64,000 bases of DNA from Physcomitrium patens (taxonomy: Eukaryota > Streptophyta > Bryopsida > Funariales > Funariaceae): positions 13,359,626 to 13,423,625 of the forward strand of contig NC_037255.1 of assembly GCF_000002425.4 (NCBI RefSeq), written 5' to 3'. This document shows, one piece after another, positions 37,959 to 51,426 of this stretch. The position numbers and the translations under genes are program-made. Position 1 is the first letter of the stretch. Every line of letters begins with the position of its first letter. The notes below the pieces were generated by a model. That model was not told the origin of the DNA and did no database searches. It saw only the letters and a list, made by a program, of their open reading frames with translations.

Positions 37959-39357
37959 CTAAGAGCTCCAGGGAACAAGAGAACCTTACGCCGTGAAGGG
38001 AGTGTTTGTTAATGTACGTAAAAACACAGTTGTTAAGAAATAATCTAAGAAGTGAAGTTCGTTAAACAATGGACTATTAAAGTTGCTGAAATTCGTATTC
38101 TAGAACAGCAAATGAAGGTCAGATTTCGAAACCTGATAATGAAGCACATATTATGTTGTATGGTCGAAAACTATCTAAGCATGTAGCACCTATGTTCTGA
38201 TTTTCCATTGAGATTCTGACAAGGGTTCTAGTGCACATAAGAGTTTTGAAAGGAGACCATACCAACACTCGGCCCGCGTCTATTTCCTTGAGGATGCCTG
38301 AAAGGACTTACAATATCCACATCAACTTAAGTAGGAATATGTATACACATGAAAGTGAAAGCTCATGGCTTTCAGAGTAAACTTGTCTTGCTCTATGGAT
38401 CCCTTCCTTGCTGCCAACTTTTGCACTAAAGACTCCGTACTTTTTCTCTCTTTATTGTGTAATACTAGTTCAAGCGGAAGTTTTGACTTTGCTGATTTAG
38501 ACGGAATAGACGACCAGCATAGATTCATTCTGCATGCAATGCATCAAGAATCGGGAGGGAAGAAAAGAAACTAGAAATTAAAAATTATGCAACTTAATAA
38601 CAACAGAAACAACGAAACAAAGAAAGAAAGAGAACACGAATGAACGGAGAGAAGAAGGAGACATGATGGAGAGGAGGAAGAATGACAAATGAAAGAAGTC
38701 ACCCTCCAAAGTAACTTCAAACTTAAGGACACGAGTAAGTTTGACCTGTTCTGCAAGAATTACTCACTCCGAAAGCTGCAGAAAGAGATGTGATGGGAGT
38801 TCTGATCCTTGAACATAACCAGCTACATACCTTGCAGTAACTCACTTTATGCTAGTTCCCTTTGAGCGACCGCGAAATTATGATAGATATTATTCAAACA
38901 TAGACAAAGGCGTGGATCCAGCACTGGTATGATTCCTTTGCAGTAGCTGATCTTTACTTTGATACTACTACAATTCCCTTTGTGTATCGTCTTCAAATCC
39001 AGAAATGGAACTACTCAACTCATTCGAACATTTAACCCAAAGGCTTAACCTAGCCAGTGATTTCGAAACTGAGAGATCCTTTCGAATTAAGACTATAGAA
39101 ACTTGAGGAGTCAGTCTTCATTTCCTTGGACAGTATTCCGTGTTAAAGCCTTGACATAGATGTTGAATGCAGCATCACTCTTAAACATTGTCGCGACTGC
39201 TGGAACCTACACCTCTTGCTCACCTTCGAGTAAGAAAAGATTTCAACACGCTCAATTCAGCAAACCTTAAATCCTCTAGTAAAACTAGCTTGCAGTGACA
39301 CTACCCAGGGTGTCAATAAACCGTCTCCTTCACAAAAATCGGCAGAGATGGGCTTAC

Positions 39358-39494
39358 CAGATCCACGCTTGCACCTTCCCCGTCTCCCTCAAGAAAAAGA
39401 AGTGCGAGGGTTCCTGGCACGCATATGAATGGGTTACACCATCTTGGTCGGTGTACTCGAAGTGTGCCCTGACGATGCGAGCCCTGTATGCCAT
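39358..39494 (-). CDS. Candidate first exon of an unidentified gene
   Basis: On the minus strand an ATG at 39494 opens 45 codons, reading MAYRARIVRAHFEYTDQDGV and continuing through SHFFFLRETGK to a GTAAGC donor after 39358. It leaves two bases for the next exon. The frame is well balanced and unlike the AT-rich random frames nearby. It may be the 5' end of the gene whose last exons lie at 37307-37958, about 1.4 kb downstream, but I could not connect them confidently. Weak exon-like stretches lie at about 38250-38310 and 38700-38760. Product unknown. Confidence 0.4.
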
Positions 39495-39499
39495 GGTCG

Positions 39500-40060
39500 G
39501 CGAAGAAGGGAATGGGTCTCTGCACAGCTAGAGTATGGTTATCACTCACCTTCCGGTGAACTTAGGAACTGGCTCTAATGTAACACTACAAAATCCAAGC
39601 AATGAGTTGGGCACCCGATGTAACTGCAACATGTACACAAGATTCGGAATTAGCTGGATTTTTCGCCTATTTCAACTCCGCATCACGTTAGATCAGCTAC
39701 ATCTGCAATTGATTACGATTCTGCACTCGAAGGTACGCAGTCAATGAAGAAGAAGGGGAGCTTACGCAAAGCTGGTGTCCGACCGCGGTGCCAGTGAAAG
39801 TGAAAAACAATGCCAAAGTCCAGTGCCAGAGTAATCGCGTAGTGAGGTAGAGACCTCCACTACGTCCTCGCCACCGAAACGACGAAGTCCAGTTGCGATT
39901 GACAAGCGCACACTATAGATGTCCCCTGCAGATGCTTTTCTATTCGCCGCTGTCTGATGAAGCCCAGAACCCTTGATTTCCTTGCTAGTAAAGGAAATTG
40001 TGCACGCTGCTGAGACAATTTGCGCACAGTGATAACAGGTTCACCGCCCTTGATTTAGAT
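39500..40060. other. Probable 5' flank, nothing certain
   Basis: GC-balanced DNA upstream of the candidate exon. An open minus-strand stretch near 39740-39940 could be leader or coding. No motif seen. Confidence 0.4.
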
Positions 40061-40072
40061 CGTGCTCTCCGA

Positions 40073-40921
40073 TCACTTGTGTTTCTCATCGTCTCGGTGG
40101 AACTTGTTTGTAACTGAAGCATCTGCAGAAGTGAGTGCTCTCTTACTAACTACTGCAGTTATGATGATCGTTACCGATGTTACTTCAATCACGTCTACTA
40201 GCTCTGTCAAGCATAGGGTTTCCAGCCGCTGAATATACTGTTTGGTCAATTGAAGGCTAAAATGATGTCTAATGACATTCTCTGGCATCTCATGAACTTC
40301 TAGAAACCTCAATTGCTGAAGGAGTTGCTTTAAAAAAATAAAATAAATGTATTACTATTCTGAAATGCAGTTTTTAAAATATTCGAAAGATGGAAACAGT
40401 ATGTTCCCTGCTGGAATTATATGTTAGCACGGCAGTTACCAATATGAAGTAATTTGAGGTGGTGGCTATGACGCTATACATCCAAAATATGAGATTTTGT
40501 AAACATCAACAGCTATCATGTACCTCTTCTGTACACATCAACTTGTTAATTTGTCATTTACAAAAATTGAACATTGATTTTTGTCAGAATTACCTTAAAC
40601 TTAGTTGAATTCACATTAAAGTCATGGTAAATAAATAGTATGCCGGAAATAATTTGTCATTAAAGTGAGCATGTAGTATCTATTGATTGGTGTGACTACT
40701 TTGTTTTGAGCATATTCTCTGACGAACGTTGTACTGTCAATAAATATGCTGTTTGTGTAGAAATGTACAATGTTCGGAAGGATGCATGACTTCATGACTT
40801 GCGTATGATTTGCTCTCAGCAGCAAGTTCAGCATAATATCAAAATCATTAAATATCACTATGCGCTTTACATCACAAGTAATAACCAAGTCCAGTTTCAC
40901 CATGCCACGAATGCTCTTCAA
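40073..40921 (-). other. Two exon-like ORFs, unidentified
   Basis: Two minus-strand open stretches, 40622-40921 (about 99 codons) and 40073-40330 (about 85 codons), have protein-like, leucine-rich composition and lie in transcript order. The first reads VKLDLVITCDVKRIVIF and the second LEVHEMPENVIRHHFSLQL. No catalytic motif or repeat consensus is clear; a helical-repeat protein is possible. Splice sites were not resolved. They may be exons of one gene, a relic, or chance. Confidence 0.3.
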
Positions 40922-40929
40922 AACTCAAT

Positions 40930-41615
40930 TAATAATCAAGCTTAAAGCTGTTCTCTGGTAGATATCCATTGGATCGCCGTGTTATATTGTGAACTCGGAG
41001 TGAGGGAGAACAGTCTGGAGCCTGTGGAAAATCCTCTAAGCAGCAGTTAGAGGATTCGGCTTGAAATCATTGAAACAGACCTTAGTAGACAACAATTTTG
41101 TATATTAAGATGTTGGGCGAAGTTTGCATCGACTTTGAGGAATCTTGTGTACTATGTATTTTGTAGTGCGATGGACACTTCAGAGCACAATGCAATGTCA
41201 TATATTTCCATACGAAATCATTCAACATCCTAATTCTAATCCAACTATACTAACTTAACATTGAGTTCCGTGTAATTCCGTGAGTAAGTTTGTGAAATGG
41301 CAGTACATGAGAGAGCGATCCTCAGTGATGAGCCCTAGATGCATAGTCACTGTCATGAATTGTCCGTGCCGGAAATCTAACCGGAGGGTTACTTCAGTGT
41401 CCATCGTTCCTTTCATCAACGCCCTTTACGATTCGCTGTAAGCAATCCATTTCATAGTCAATTGCAAGTAAGCTAACTGTTGCTACGACGCTTGCTTGTC
41501 CAATCTCAAAACCTTAACAACTCTTATTGAAGCATGGTGTAAAGCATAACACGGCAAGGAAGGAACTTCATTCAATGAGACTACTTGGATGGTGTCATTC
41601 AATGAGACTACTTCA
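40930..41615. other. Intergenic, no supported gene
   Basis: GC-balanced, no recognisable domain. A local direct repeat of TTCAATGAGACTACTT (about 41570-41610) is present. Confidence 0.5.
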
Positions 41616-41629
41616 GACCCGTGCTGGCT

Positions 41630-42327
41630 GAGGCTTATGCCGACCCGGAGGCGGATAAGGTCATGTTCTATGTTCCTGTTGAGTCCCCAGCTCGACTTCC
41701 AATTCCGCTAGCGATTCAAGCTCGATTGCCCACTGCCATTGCTGCATCTGATAAAAGTAGTAATCAACTTCACACATTTTATTGATAACGATTTTAACTT
41801 ATATGTATTTTGATGTTCAGTTTTATCGGGAGTTAGGTAGGACCTACGAGACTATGAGAAGCGGAAGTACTAGCACACTGTTAGAGTGACTTGAGCGTTG
41901 CAGACGGTTCTTGGGATGGCTTTGGTTCTTCTCCAGTCCAGTTGCCTGAATTTATTGCTGAATCAAGTCAAGAGAGTGAACCTTCATCAAGTTTAGAGAC
42001 TTCTTTTTCGCATCTGGCGCAGCATCAAAGATGGAGTGGTCACATTTTTACAGGAAGAAGACGTTCTTCAATTAGTTTGGGCTTCATGGACAAACTAATT
42101 CCGTAAAGAGAGAGATAATTCCCCACCTTCCACTTACTCTTTCAATTCTTTGGCGTCTGAGAGTATGTAGATTGTGGAGAGATATGGTTGGGAGGTCACT
42201 TGCTCGGGAAGCTTTACAGATTGTTAGATTAGATACTCATGGTTACAAATCTAAGGTAGAAAAGGGAAAGACTGAATATCTCTTGTCACAGGAGCGTTTT
42301 GAATTTGAGATATTATTTCTGTAGTTT
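41630..42327 (+). pseudogene. Broken F-box-like gene
   Basis: Plus-strand blocks in order: about 41620-41757 (reads PVLAEAYADPEADKVMFYVP), 41821-41891 after a TTCAG acceptor, 41885-42104 (Ser/Glu-rich, ending FMDKLIP) and 42103-42327. The last contains IPHLPLTLSILWRLRVCRLW, which resembles an F-box (LP, then I-L-x-R-L, then VCR-x-W) that would bind SKP1 in an SCF ubiquitin ligase. The last two blocks are in different frames and a stop separates the second from the third, so the gene looks broken unless unrecognised introns restore it. Homology is from memory of the F-box pattern only. Confidence 0.4.
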
Positions 42328-42529
42328 TGTGTGAAGTGGGAGGATGCTGCTTATTTTGTCAAAATAGACCTTAGTAAATAAATAATTATTATGTATGCTG
42401 ACGTCATTGGTGAAGCAAGGTGGTCTTGTAACATCTGTGTTTGCCGTTGTGGTTGAGGACTAAAGCTTCTTTATTGATCTGATTGAAGAGTTTTCTGTGA
42501 TATGATGTTAAGTCTTGTCCGAAGATTCT

Positions 42530-43905
42530 AAATATTCTTGCTCAGCAGCAGCTTGGTCAATATGTGAACGACATGGATTACCTTCATTTCACCTAGCTTT
42601 ACGTGTTTTCTAACAAAGTGATAAGAAACTTTTACATGCTTTGTTCTTGGATAAAATATTGGGCTGTTTGCCATATTAATTGTGCTATTGTTGTCATATC
42701 AGATGGTCATTGGAATATTTTTGTAGAGAAGCTCCAGTTTACTTGACGGTTTCCTTAACCTCATAGATTCTCTTAAATCTTTACCAAGTGTTTGGTATTT
42801 TGCTTTTGATGAAGTCAATGCAACAGTTGGCTGATGCTTACTTATCTAAGTAATTAGACTAATTGGTTGATGCTTACTTATCCAAGTAATTAGACTAATT
42901 AAAATATATAACCTGAGGTTGAACTATAATTATTTTGATCATTAGTCTAATCTCCATTTGCTATTTTTGCTATATCAATAGAAAATTTGATAATTAGTAG
43001 TTCTTTTCAAATAGCACAAAACTTTTTTTGCAGCTTCAAGATGTAGTACTTGTAAATTTGTCATAATCTACTTTAGATTCCTATTACATAGCTAATGCCT
43101 GATCTAAAGTTTATTAAGTATCATAAGTTTTTAACTATGTGACAATAGATATTAATATCTATAATTTCAACATACATGTCACTAACCAATTTATTGTTTT
43201 GTTCTATATGTATACGACTTATATTGCAATAGAGCATATCAAATTTAGCTAGAAGCTAGTCAACATAGGATTTTTAATTGATAAATAAGTCATGCTTGAA
43301 ATAATAAAATCTTATTTTTAAATAGGAGTTTATTTTATGAATATCTATTATTACAAATTTATTCATCAATTGATTCTTAAGTTAGTTAATTTTCTTTGTA
43401 TTATTTCATGTTATTAATAAATCATCTACATACATTACAAAAATGAATAGTCTTCAATTCTTAACTATGTAATATAAAATTATAATTTGTATTAGCTTTG
43501 TGTAGTCTTTGATCTCACAAATATTTATTAATTTTAGAATACTATGTCCTAAAAGCTTGATTTAAGCCACATAGGATTTTTTGGAATTTATATACTTTTG
43601 TTTCTTGTCTTGTTACAATATAACCTTCATATTGTAACATATAAATTTCTTTAAAAAGATCATTGTTTAGAATAGTTATTTTAATATCCAAGTAATGTAG
43701 TTTCTAATCTAATTGAGCAAAAAGAACTAGAAGAGCTTATGAAGTATTTCACTTTATTATTGGCACAAAAAATTTATTGAAGTCTATTCCCTTTTTCTAT
43801 TCAAAATCTCTTGATATTAATTTGGCTTTGTAAATAGGTTGTTTTGAATTTTTTTGCTCCTTAAATTTATAGACTTACTTATTTGATATATATGTATTTT
43901 TTTAT
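42530..43905 (-). mobile_element. Ty1-copia pol relic
   Basis: Minus-strand translation, with many stops, runs through copia reverse transcriptase and RNase H in the right order. RT begins near 43870 (WVYK then KEQ), with a GIDF motif near 43770. Next come a CGLNQAF block near 43530 and the catalytic YVDDLLIT near 43400-43430. RNase H reads SSKAKYQTL near 42810 and TKHVKVSYHFVR near 42620. Integrase, gag and LTRs were not found. It lies beside the chromovirus relic at 44024. Confidence 0.85.
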
Positions 43906-44023
43906 AGCAAGGTAAATATGTACTAAATATTAATTTTTAGAATAAAAGATATTTCTTTGTCTATTGTCTCACATCTCTTTGGATTTTGTACTATCTTAAG
44001 ATAGTTTTGTGGTTTTTTATATG

Positions 44024-47000
44024 TATCATGGACATACATATTTACCTAGATAAAAAAATATTAGATAAAAAATAAATATAAGTATATTTGATATTATCTT
44101 ATGGCAATTTTTTTTAAAATTTTTATAGATATGTATTTGATTTTAGACATGTTTATAGTTCATTGGTAGATTAGAAACTTTGCCAACAAGTTAGCCATGT
44201 GTTGTACGTGTAGATAGCTTATGGTACAAATTAACAATATGGCGTACATATAAGAAACTTGCCTTGCAAGTTAAAACATATGTATTGCAAATTGGGTGCA
44301 TATTAGAGGTCTTATAGAATATCATCATGTAGCTGCTAGTTAGATAGTATATATAGAGGCAAGAGTGAAGCCTTCTTTACTCTTATTAATACCTTTTTAG
44401 TCTTTATTTTTAGAATTAAATGAATTACTCCACTTCTATTATTGTATTTTGAAGATTGTAGACTATCCACCTTTAAACTAACTTTTAATTTTCTAAACAT
44501 TGATTGTTTTTTTTAAAGAGAATAGATTAATTCTCTTTGTAGAAATACTCATTTGATATTAGAGGTTTTAGATTACCCTCTTTTAATTTAATTTGTGAAT
44601 TTATTTGAGTCATCTATAGAAAAAAAATTATAGATGTTATTTACAATAGAATTAATAATAGATTTGCAACAATTACAAATTTTTATGATCTTTTCAATAT
44701 TTTTAGAATCAAAATCTCACGTATTTCTAATATAAACTATAGAAATATTATTTTTATATCTATAGAAGAAATCAAAAATAAAATTCAAACTCTATGCCAA
44801 AAAATTGTCCAATTAAAAAAGACAAATAGATCATATTCACAATTGAATGCAACAAGCCTTCTTTCTATAAGTATGAGGGAGGCAAGGATAAGTATGCCAA
44901 AGAGATTTGATGGAATAAGATCAAAGTTTTAAGGATTTTTATAATAAGTAAAGTTCTTTCTAAGATTGCATTCTTTCCAATACTCTAATGAATTTATTCA
45001 AGTTAGATTTATATATGTACTTTTATTTGAAAGTGCTCTCTTTTAGTTTACAAATTTTTTGGAAAAAGATTCATGACTCTTTTATAATCTATATTTATTT
45101 ATAAAAATTTTTATGGCCATGTTTAAAGAAATTAATTAAAAAATAATAGCAAAAATAAAACTTCTATCTTTACAATAAAAATCACGTTCAACTATCATAT
45201 ATGCTATAAAATTCTAAAACCTTGTTTGTAAAGTGGATTTGAATGACAAAATTGTTATCAATCAATTTTGATATGGATTGAAAGACAATTTTTGACAATG
45301 CCAAGAGCAACTTAATGGAGCAATTGATTGCTTAAGTCATTATATGCAACAATTGACTCTTTAAAAGATGCCAAGAACAAAAGTTTGATTGAAGAGGTAC
45401 AAATCAAGTCATAGCAAGAACTTTTAAATTTGCAAAAGATTATTTATCAAAGTCGAAACCTATATAAATTGATACAATATATTTCAAATCTCTTATTGAG
45501 CAAAAAGAATTGTGCTTATATTATAGAGAACTTAAACATACTACTCAAAATTATCCAAAAAAACAATGTAATCACAAAATGAGAAGCATAGTCACCAAAG
45601 AAGACGATATGTCAAAAGATGAGTTTTTTCTAGTACAATAGAGACCAAGTAGCTAAAATCTTACATAACATCTAATAAAGGTTCTATTGTTTTCTCAAAT
45701 ACTTCATTTTATTTTATAATAGAAGTTTTTTTATAATAAAAAAATTACTAATTCTTTATCTTATTAGATAAAATAATTTTATTTTATTTTATAGACAAAG
45801 CTTTTATTAAAAAGATAAAAAAATATTTTTAGTCAAAAAATAAACCAATACATGTAGAAGTCATAGATGGTCATTTATTGTCTTGTAAAAATATTATCCA
45901 TAAAATAGTTCCTTTAGATGTAGCAATTAAAGATCATAACACTTTAGTAATATTTAATGTGATTAGATCTTCTTCTAATTTAATTATTTTAGAATTATTG
46001 TCAGTAGAAAATTATAATTCTCAAATATACTATATTACTTCTAATCTTAATTTTTTTCTTAGTTTAGTCTAAGATTTTGCTAGCTATGTAAAAATCCATA
46101 AATCCAATACATCCAAATCTTTATTGATAAATGCAAGAACTTTCATATATGTTGCAAAAAAAAGATGAGCTTATATTATATATGCCATATCTATTTTTGA
46201 TAGAAAAAAAAGTTTCAAGTAGTATTTTGAGCCAATACTAAGATTATTAAGACAATTTTGAAAAGAAGAATGCAAATATTCTTTCAAAGCATCATCCTTA
46301 TGATTGTTCTATTGATCTTTAAGAAGAAGCTCAACTACCATTTAGATCAATCTATAGCTTATTACAAAATAAGTTGACTGCATTTAAAGAATACATTGAT
46401 GAAAACTTGGCTAAAAACTTCTTAAATCATTTTAAATCTCTAATAGAGGCTCCTATCTTATTTCTAAAGAAAAAAGATAGATATCTATAGAAGTGTATGA
46501 ATTATCAAGGACTCAATAAGTTTATCATCAAAAATAAATATCTTCTACCTTTGATTTCAAAACTTCTTCATCAATTGAATCAAGCAAAAATCTATACAAA
46601 AATAGATCTATAAAGAACATATAACATGGTACAGATTAATAAGGGAGATGAATAAAAAAATATATTTCAAACAAAGTATGAGAATTTCAAATATAATATC
46701 ATACCTTTTTACTCAAGAATATACTAGCTATTTTTTAACATCTAATAAATGTTATTTTTTTTTATGAATTTTTTGATGATTTTATTGTTTATTATCTAAA
46801 TGATATTTTAATCTACTCTAAGACTATAAAAAAATATAAACTTCATGTTTGTTGTATATTATAAAAATTAAAAGATGAAAGATTATATGCCAAGATGAAA
46901 AATTATATATTGTATATTATTTAAGTTAATTACTTAGAATACATCATTTACAACAATAGCCTTATGATAAATCTTAAGAAAATCCAAACTATCATAGCTT

Positions 47001-47228
47001 GGAAGATCTCAAAAATAGTAAAAGATATATAATGTTTTTTAAGATTTGCTAATTATTATTGAATCTTCATAAAAAAAAATTCTCAAATTGTATCTTTTTA
47101 ACATATTTGACATATAAAATTAAATTTGAATAGAGAAAAGAAGCAAAAATATTTTTTAAAGCCTTAAAAATAAAATTTATTTTTGTAGCAATCTTGTATT
47201 GTGTTGTCATATTACATGGCATTTAGCT
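44024..47228 (+). mobile_element. Ty3 chromovirus copy C, decayed and truncated
   Basis: Plus-strand relic of the same family as copies A and B. A partial LTR begins at 44024 (TATCATGG for TGTCACGG) and runs to about 44400, where a deletion removes the LTR end and primer-binding site. Leader sequence matching copy A follows (44400-44600). Gag is near 44890-45560 (KRFDGI motif), protease about 45700-46080 and RT about 46320-46850. RNase H starts near 47150. Homology to copy B stops at about 47228, where element D begins. Frames are full of stops. Confidence 0.85.
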
Positions 47229-48690
47229 TGAGAATGCACCAAGCACCTGGTTGTGGAAGATAAAAGAAAAATTACAACAACAAATAATCAGTAACAGTAA
47301 TCGACTTTGGTAACAATAATCAATAGAAACAACCAATAATCAATAACATTGACCAATAACCAATAGCAATACTCAATAACCAGTAATAGTAGCCAATAAC
47401 CAATTGTAATAATCAAAAACCAATAGCAATAACCAATAACTAGTAGCAAAAATCAATATCCAATAATAAAAACCAATATTCAGTAGCAACAATCAATACC
47501 CAATAGTAATAACCAATATCCAATAGCAATAATCAATATCCAATAGTAATAATCAATATCCAATAGCAATAATCAATATCCAGTAGTAATAACCAATATC
47601 CAGTAGTAATGACCAATATCCAGTAGCAATAAGCAATTTCTAATAGCAATAATCAATATCCAGTAGCAAAAACCAATATCCTTCAAATTTACAAAACTTT
47701 AGCACTCAATTTCTTCTAATCCAACTCTTGGATTGAGTTCAAAATTTCTAAGGAACAAGATAATATTCTTAACTTCAAATGGATGATAATCATAATAATG
47801 TACTTGGATGTAGGTTGGCCTTCTTTTCCAATCTAAATGCAAAATTTCCAATGCCAATTTCTTCTTATTAAATCATTCAATCAATTTCAAAATTCTCATA
47901 TATAAAGGAAAACAAGTCTACTACTCAAATACACAACTTCTATTCCAATCCAACTAGTAAATTATAAGAAATCTTAAAACCCTCACTAGACCTAAAATTC
48001 TACTTTTTGAGACCTTGATCCACTTAAACCTCAATAATCCTCAATTCAAATATTAGATCTAGCTAAAATTCACAAAAAATATTAAGCACAACTATAACCA
48101 TTAACCGACAAAATTTTATCTATAGATTTATTACAAAACTTATGAAATTGTCCAAAACATCAATTCTATTTTATTTCACAAAATCCAAGTTATCCAAAAA
48201 CAAACTTGACTTTATAAAGCTCTTACAAAGTCATTACAAATCCAAATCATACAAAAATAATGCTCATAGAAATTCTATTTAGTTTGCTCTCAAATCCTAC
48301 TCTTTGATATGCCAAAAACCTCGGAGTTGCTATAGATGCTTGGTTTTGTGCCTTAGGATGTGATTTTGACCGAGGTTGATAACTCGCTATCCTTGGATAT
48401 CAAATTTTGTCTTTTTGACTTAATTTTGTTAAAATAAATTTCTAACTTCTTCTTATAAAAGCTCATATTCTTTATTTTTTTAATCTACTTTATTTTGCCT
48501 TATTTATGGTCCAACAAAGTAAGTAGAAGGTGATTTTGTAAACGATAATATTACTATCTTTTAGTTTTATTAGTCTTTTCACTATTATCTATATTTTTAA
48601 GATAATTTGTTCTAATAATTTGATGTAAGATCTCCTATATTATAATAATTTCTACACTCTTTCACTTATTAGTCATATTAAATCATGACA
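47229..48690 (-). repeat. 3' LTR of element D (about 1.46 kb)
   Basis: Read on minus it starts TGTCATGATT directly after a polypurine tract and ends GGTGCATTCTCA at the edge of copy C, so it has TG...CA ends. It contains a 20-bp minisatellite. About 48000-48310 matches the relic at 35.4-36.3 kb, and its 3' end matches the inner ends of the palindrome arms (CTTCCACA then CCAG). Confidence 0.75.
47290..47690. repeat. 20-bp minisatellite inside the D LTR
   Basis: About twenty degenerate tandem copies of a unit like CAATATCCAATAGCAATAAT. The most regular block is 47500-47640; earlier copies are more diverged. Confidence 0.92.
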
Positions 48691-48702
48691 TCCACCTCCC
48701 CT
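48691..48702 (-). promoter_or_regulatory. Polypurine tract of element D
   Basis: AGGGGAGGTGGA on the minus strand immediately precedes the LTR start TGTCATG. This is the expected primer site for plus-strand DNA synthesis. Confidence 0.8.
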
Positions 48703-49990
48703 GGATCTGTGCATCCTTTGGCATGCGCCAATGATTCTTCAATATATTGATGTAGAATGTTCTTTATCTCGGTCTAATTCTTGATCTTAAATATGCTCTT
48801 TTATTCCAATCTCAATATCTTGTATTAAAATTTTTTCTTCATTAAAACAAATACCTTCATCTCTTTGTTTAAATAACTTGATTTGTTTGCCTACTATAGG
48901 TACCTTCAATTCTATACCATCAAGTTCTTATAACAAGTATGTTCCATTATTGTATGCCCTTTTGACAATATAAGGTCCAAACCATCTCTTTGCAAAATTC
49001 TTTGTAGTGTTATATTGATTGTCTGAGCTACTAACATAAACTTATATCCAATCACCATCTTCAATTGCCTTGAGTTGTAGTCGATTTTTTTTATCAAATC
49101 TTTCTTTATTTTTTTTCCTTGCTTCTTTCAATTTTTTTATTGCTACTTCAATATCATTATGTCTTCTTTCTAATTGTTGAATCTATTATGCTAAAAATTC
49201 TTCTCTATTGACATCATTCTTTCAAGATAATACATCCCATGTAGGTGCTACATCTTCTATTGGCATTATTGGTTTTTGTCCATATATTAATTCAAAAGGC
49301 ATATAATCTGTTACTGAACTATGAGTTGTATAATCTGTCCATAGTAAAAATGGTAGTAGTCTAGGCCATTCATGTGCTTTTCCATTACATGCCTTTTCTA
49401 ATACCTTAACAATAGGTGAATGCCCATGCTCACTTTTACCATTACCTTCTGGATCATATGCTCTTGTTAAAAGAAGTTTAATTCCTATTCTATTAAAGAA
49501 TTTTTGTGCTTATTTTGCATCCAATTCATCCCTATCATCATGATTTTTTCAAAACAACAATAGTGACAAATAACCTCTTCTAATAGAAATCGACATTCAC
49601 CTTTAGTATTCTTTGTTCTTAATGCTCGTCCTTCAACCATATTTGATAAATCTTCTTGTGCAAGTACCAAATACTTCATTTGTCCAAGTCCCATAGGCAT
49701 TGCCACTAAATCCACCACCCACTTATAATGTAAAGCCAAAGGATATATTCGATGTAACTCATTTTGATGCCAAATATTTGAATATACTTAGCAAATTTTA
49801 CAAGATCATACAAAATGTGCTACGTCTTTGTACATTCTTTTCCACCAATATTTTTCTCTTAACTTAGTAAATGTTATCCAAAAATATATCGATGCCTTAC
49901 TCATAAACTTTCATGAAATTCTTTAATAAACCTTTGTTGAGCTTCTAAACCACATATCACCCTTTGTGATACTTCGTCTCTCTTTTTTGG
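48703..49990 (-). pseudogene. Element D integrase pseudogene
   Basis: Minus-strand relic of integrase. The catalytic-core entry reads HYKWVVDLVAMPMGLGQ at 49690-49735, with the first Asp of the triad, and runs on to 49485. A C-terminal part near 48960-49000 has WFGPYIV, the GPY/F module. Upstream bases to about 49990 hold weak zinc-binding remnants. Several stops and frameshifts. No chromodomain is visible after it. Confidence 0.7.
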
Positions 49991-50077
49991 ATGCTTCCAT
50001 ATATATCCATCACATAAAAAATATCCATAGGTTTTTTTATGGATTTTCTTAAATTCTTGATTTGTTCAACCTTCTTA

Positions 50078-51426
50078 TCACTTTAATGTATTCAAATACT
50101 CTCCAAAATCTTTCCATTCATTTTCATATAAATATCTTAAAAATACTTTGAATGGTATATTCAAACAAATACCTTTTTTCTTTAATAACGTATTAGTGTA
50201 AAATTTTATATCCACATCATCTTCCAAATCAATCATCTCTTCTTCATCATAATACCTTGCTCTTGATAACATATCTGTAATTGAATTTTCTTTCTCTGCA
50301 ATATGTTTAAATTCTAGATTCATAGATTTGATATATGCTATCCACTTCAACATAGCAATAATGAGTTGAAAAACTTATAATCATGTCTAATAAATATAGA
50401 TAATTTGTTTCTATAACTATTCATGTCCCAATCAAGTACTCTTTTTTATTTTTCATAGCTATTACTATACTCCATAATTCTCTTTTGATTTGTAAATATG
50501 TCCTTTGGTTGGCATTCAATACCTTTGTTCCAAATCTTATTAGATATCTATTCCCTCGTTCAACATCTTATCCAATTGCCCAACCTATTCCAATTGGACT
50601 TACATCAATTATTAATACCACTGGCCTTCCACCTTCATAATTTACTTTCTTCAAAGTTCTAGATGAAGAAAGAAGTTCTTTTAATTTTTTCATAGCTTTC
50701 TATTGTTCTGCTTTCTATTGAAATTTTTGATTCTTTCTTAACAACTCATACAATGGATTTGTTATATGTGCAAAGTGAGGTATCCACATATGATAGAAAA
50801 TACATGCTCTTAAAAATCTTCTCACTTTCATTGTATTTACATATTCTTTCATCTTTTTAATAATATCAATCTTTTCTATACTTGGCTTGTATCCATTTGT
50901 TCTATACATGTGTCCTACCACCAAAACTTCTTTTACTCCAAACATTGATTTTATTCCCGATAAGATTAAATGAACTTCTTCTAACCTTTTCAAAATCTCC
51001 TTACAATCCTCAATATGATCTGCTACAAACTTTTTATATCCCTCTGAATCCAAAGTCTCATCTTTTCTTTTTTCTTCACATCCCTTAATTGGTACATCAT
51101 CTAAAAAAGGCATTGTTATTCTTGAAATAAAATCTCTTATGCATTCCATTCATTATATATGCTACAGAATTTGTGGCTCTTTGTGATAAGATACACATTT
51201 TGACCAATCTTAATGTTGTCTTCATAGTTGTCAAATCTCTGCTTTGCATTGCCAATTGAAATTGATCGTACCCAAAATAAAGATCTCCCATAGAATAAAT
51301 TGCTCTTCTTGCAAATATCTTTGCAAACTCATTTACAATTGGACTGAGGCCCATGTTTCTAATAGTTATCTTATTTATTGGTTGCATATCTTGAATAAAC
51401 CTCAATGTCCTATTTTTCTTAGGTAC
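50078..51426 (-). pseudogene. Element D reverse transcriptase (3' half) and RNase H
   Basis: From 51426 down: VPKKNRTLRFIQDMQPINK, then a YSMGDLYFGYDQFQLAM block. The palm motif MPFLDD lies near 51110 and a connection region in 50715-51000. RNase H ends near 50270 with the HIAEKENSITDMLSRA pattern. FLDD replaces the commoner YxDD wording but keeps both Asp residues. Frames change near 51140 and 50700, and stops occur, so it is inactive. Confidence 0.75.

Noticed and set aside
47290..47690. CRISPR-like array
   Set aside because: Units are contiguous 20-bp tandem repeats with no unique spacers, inside a plant LTR.
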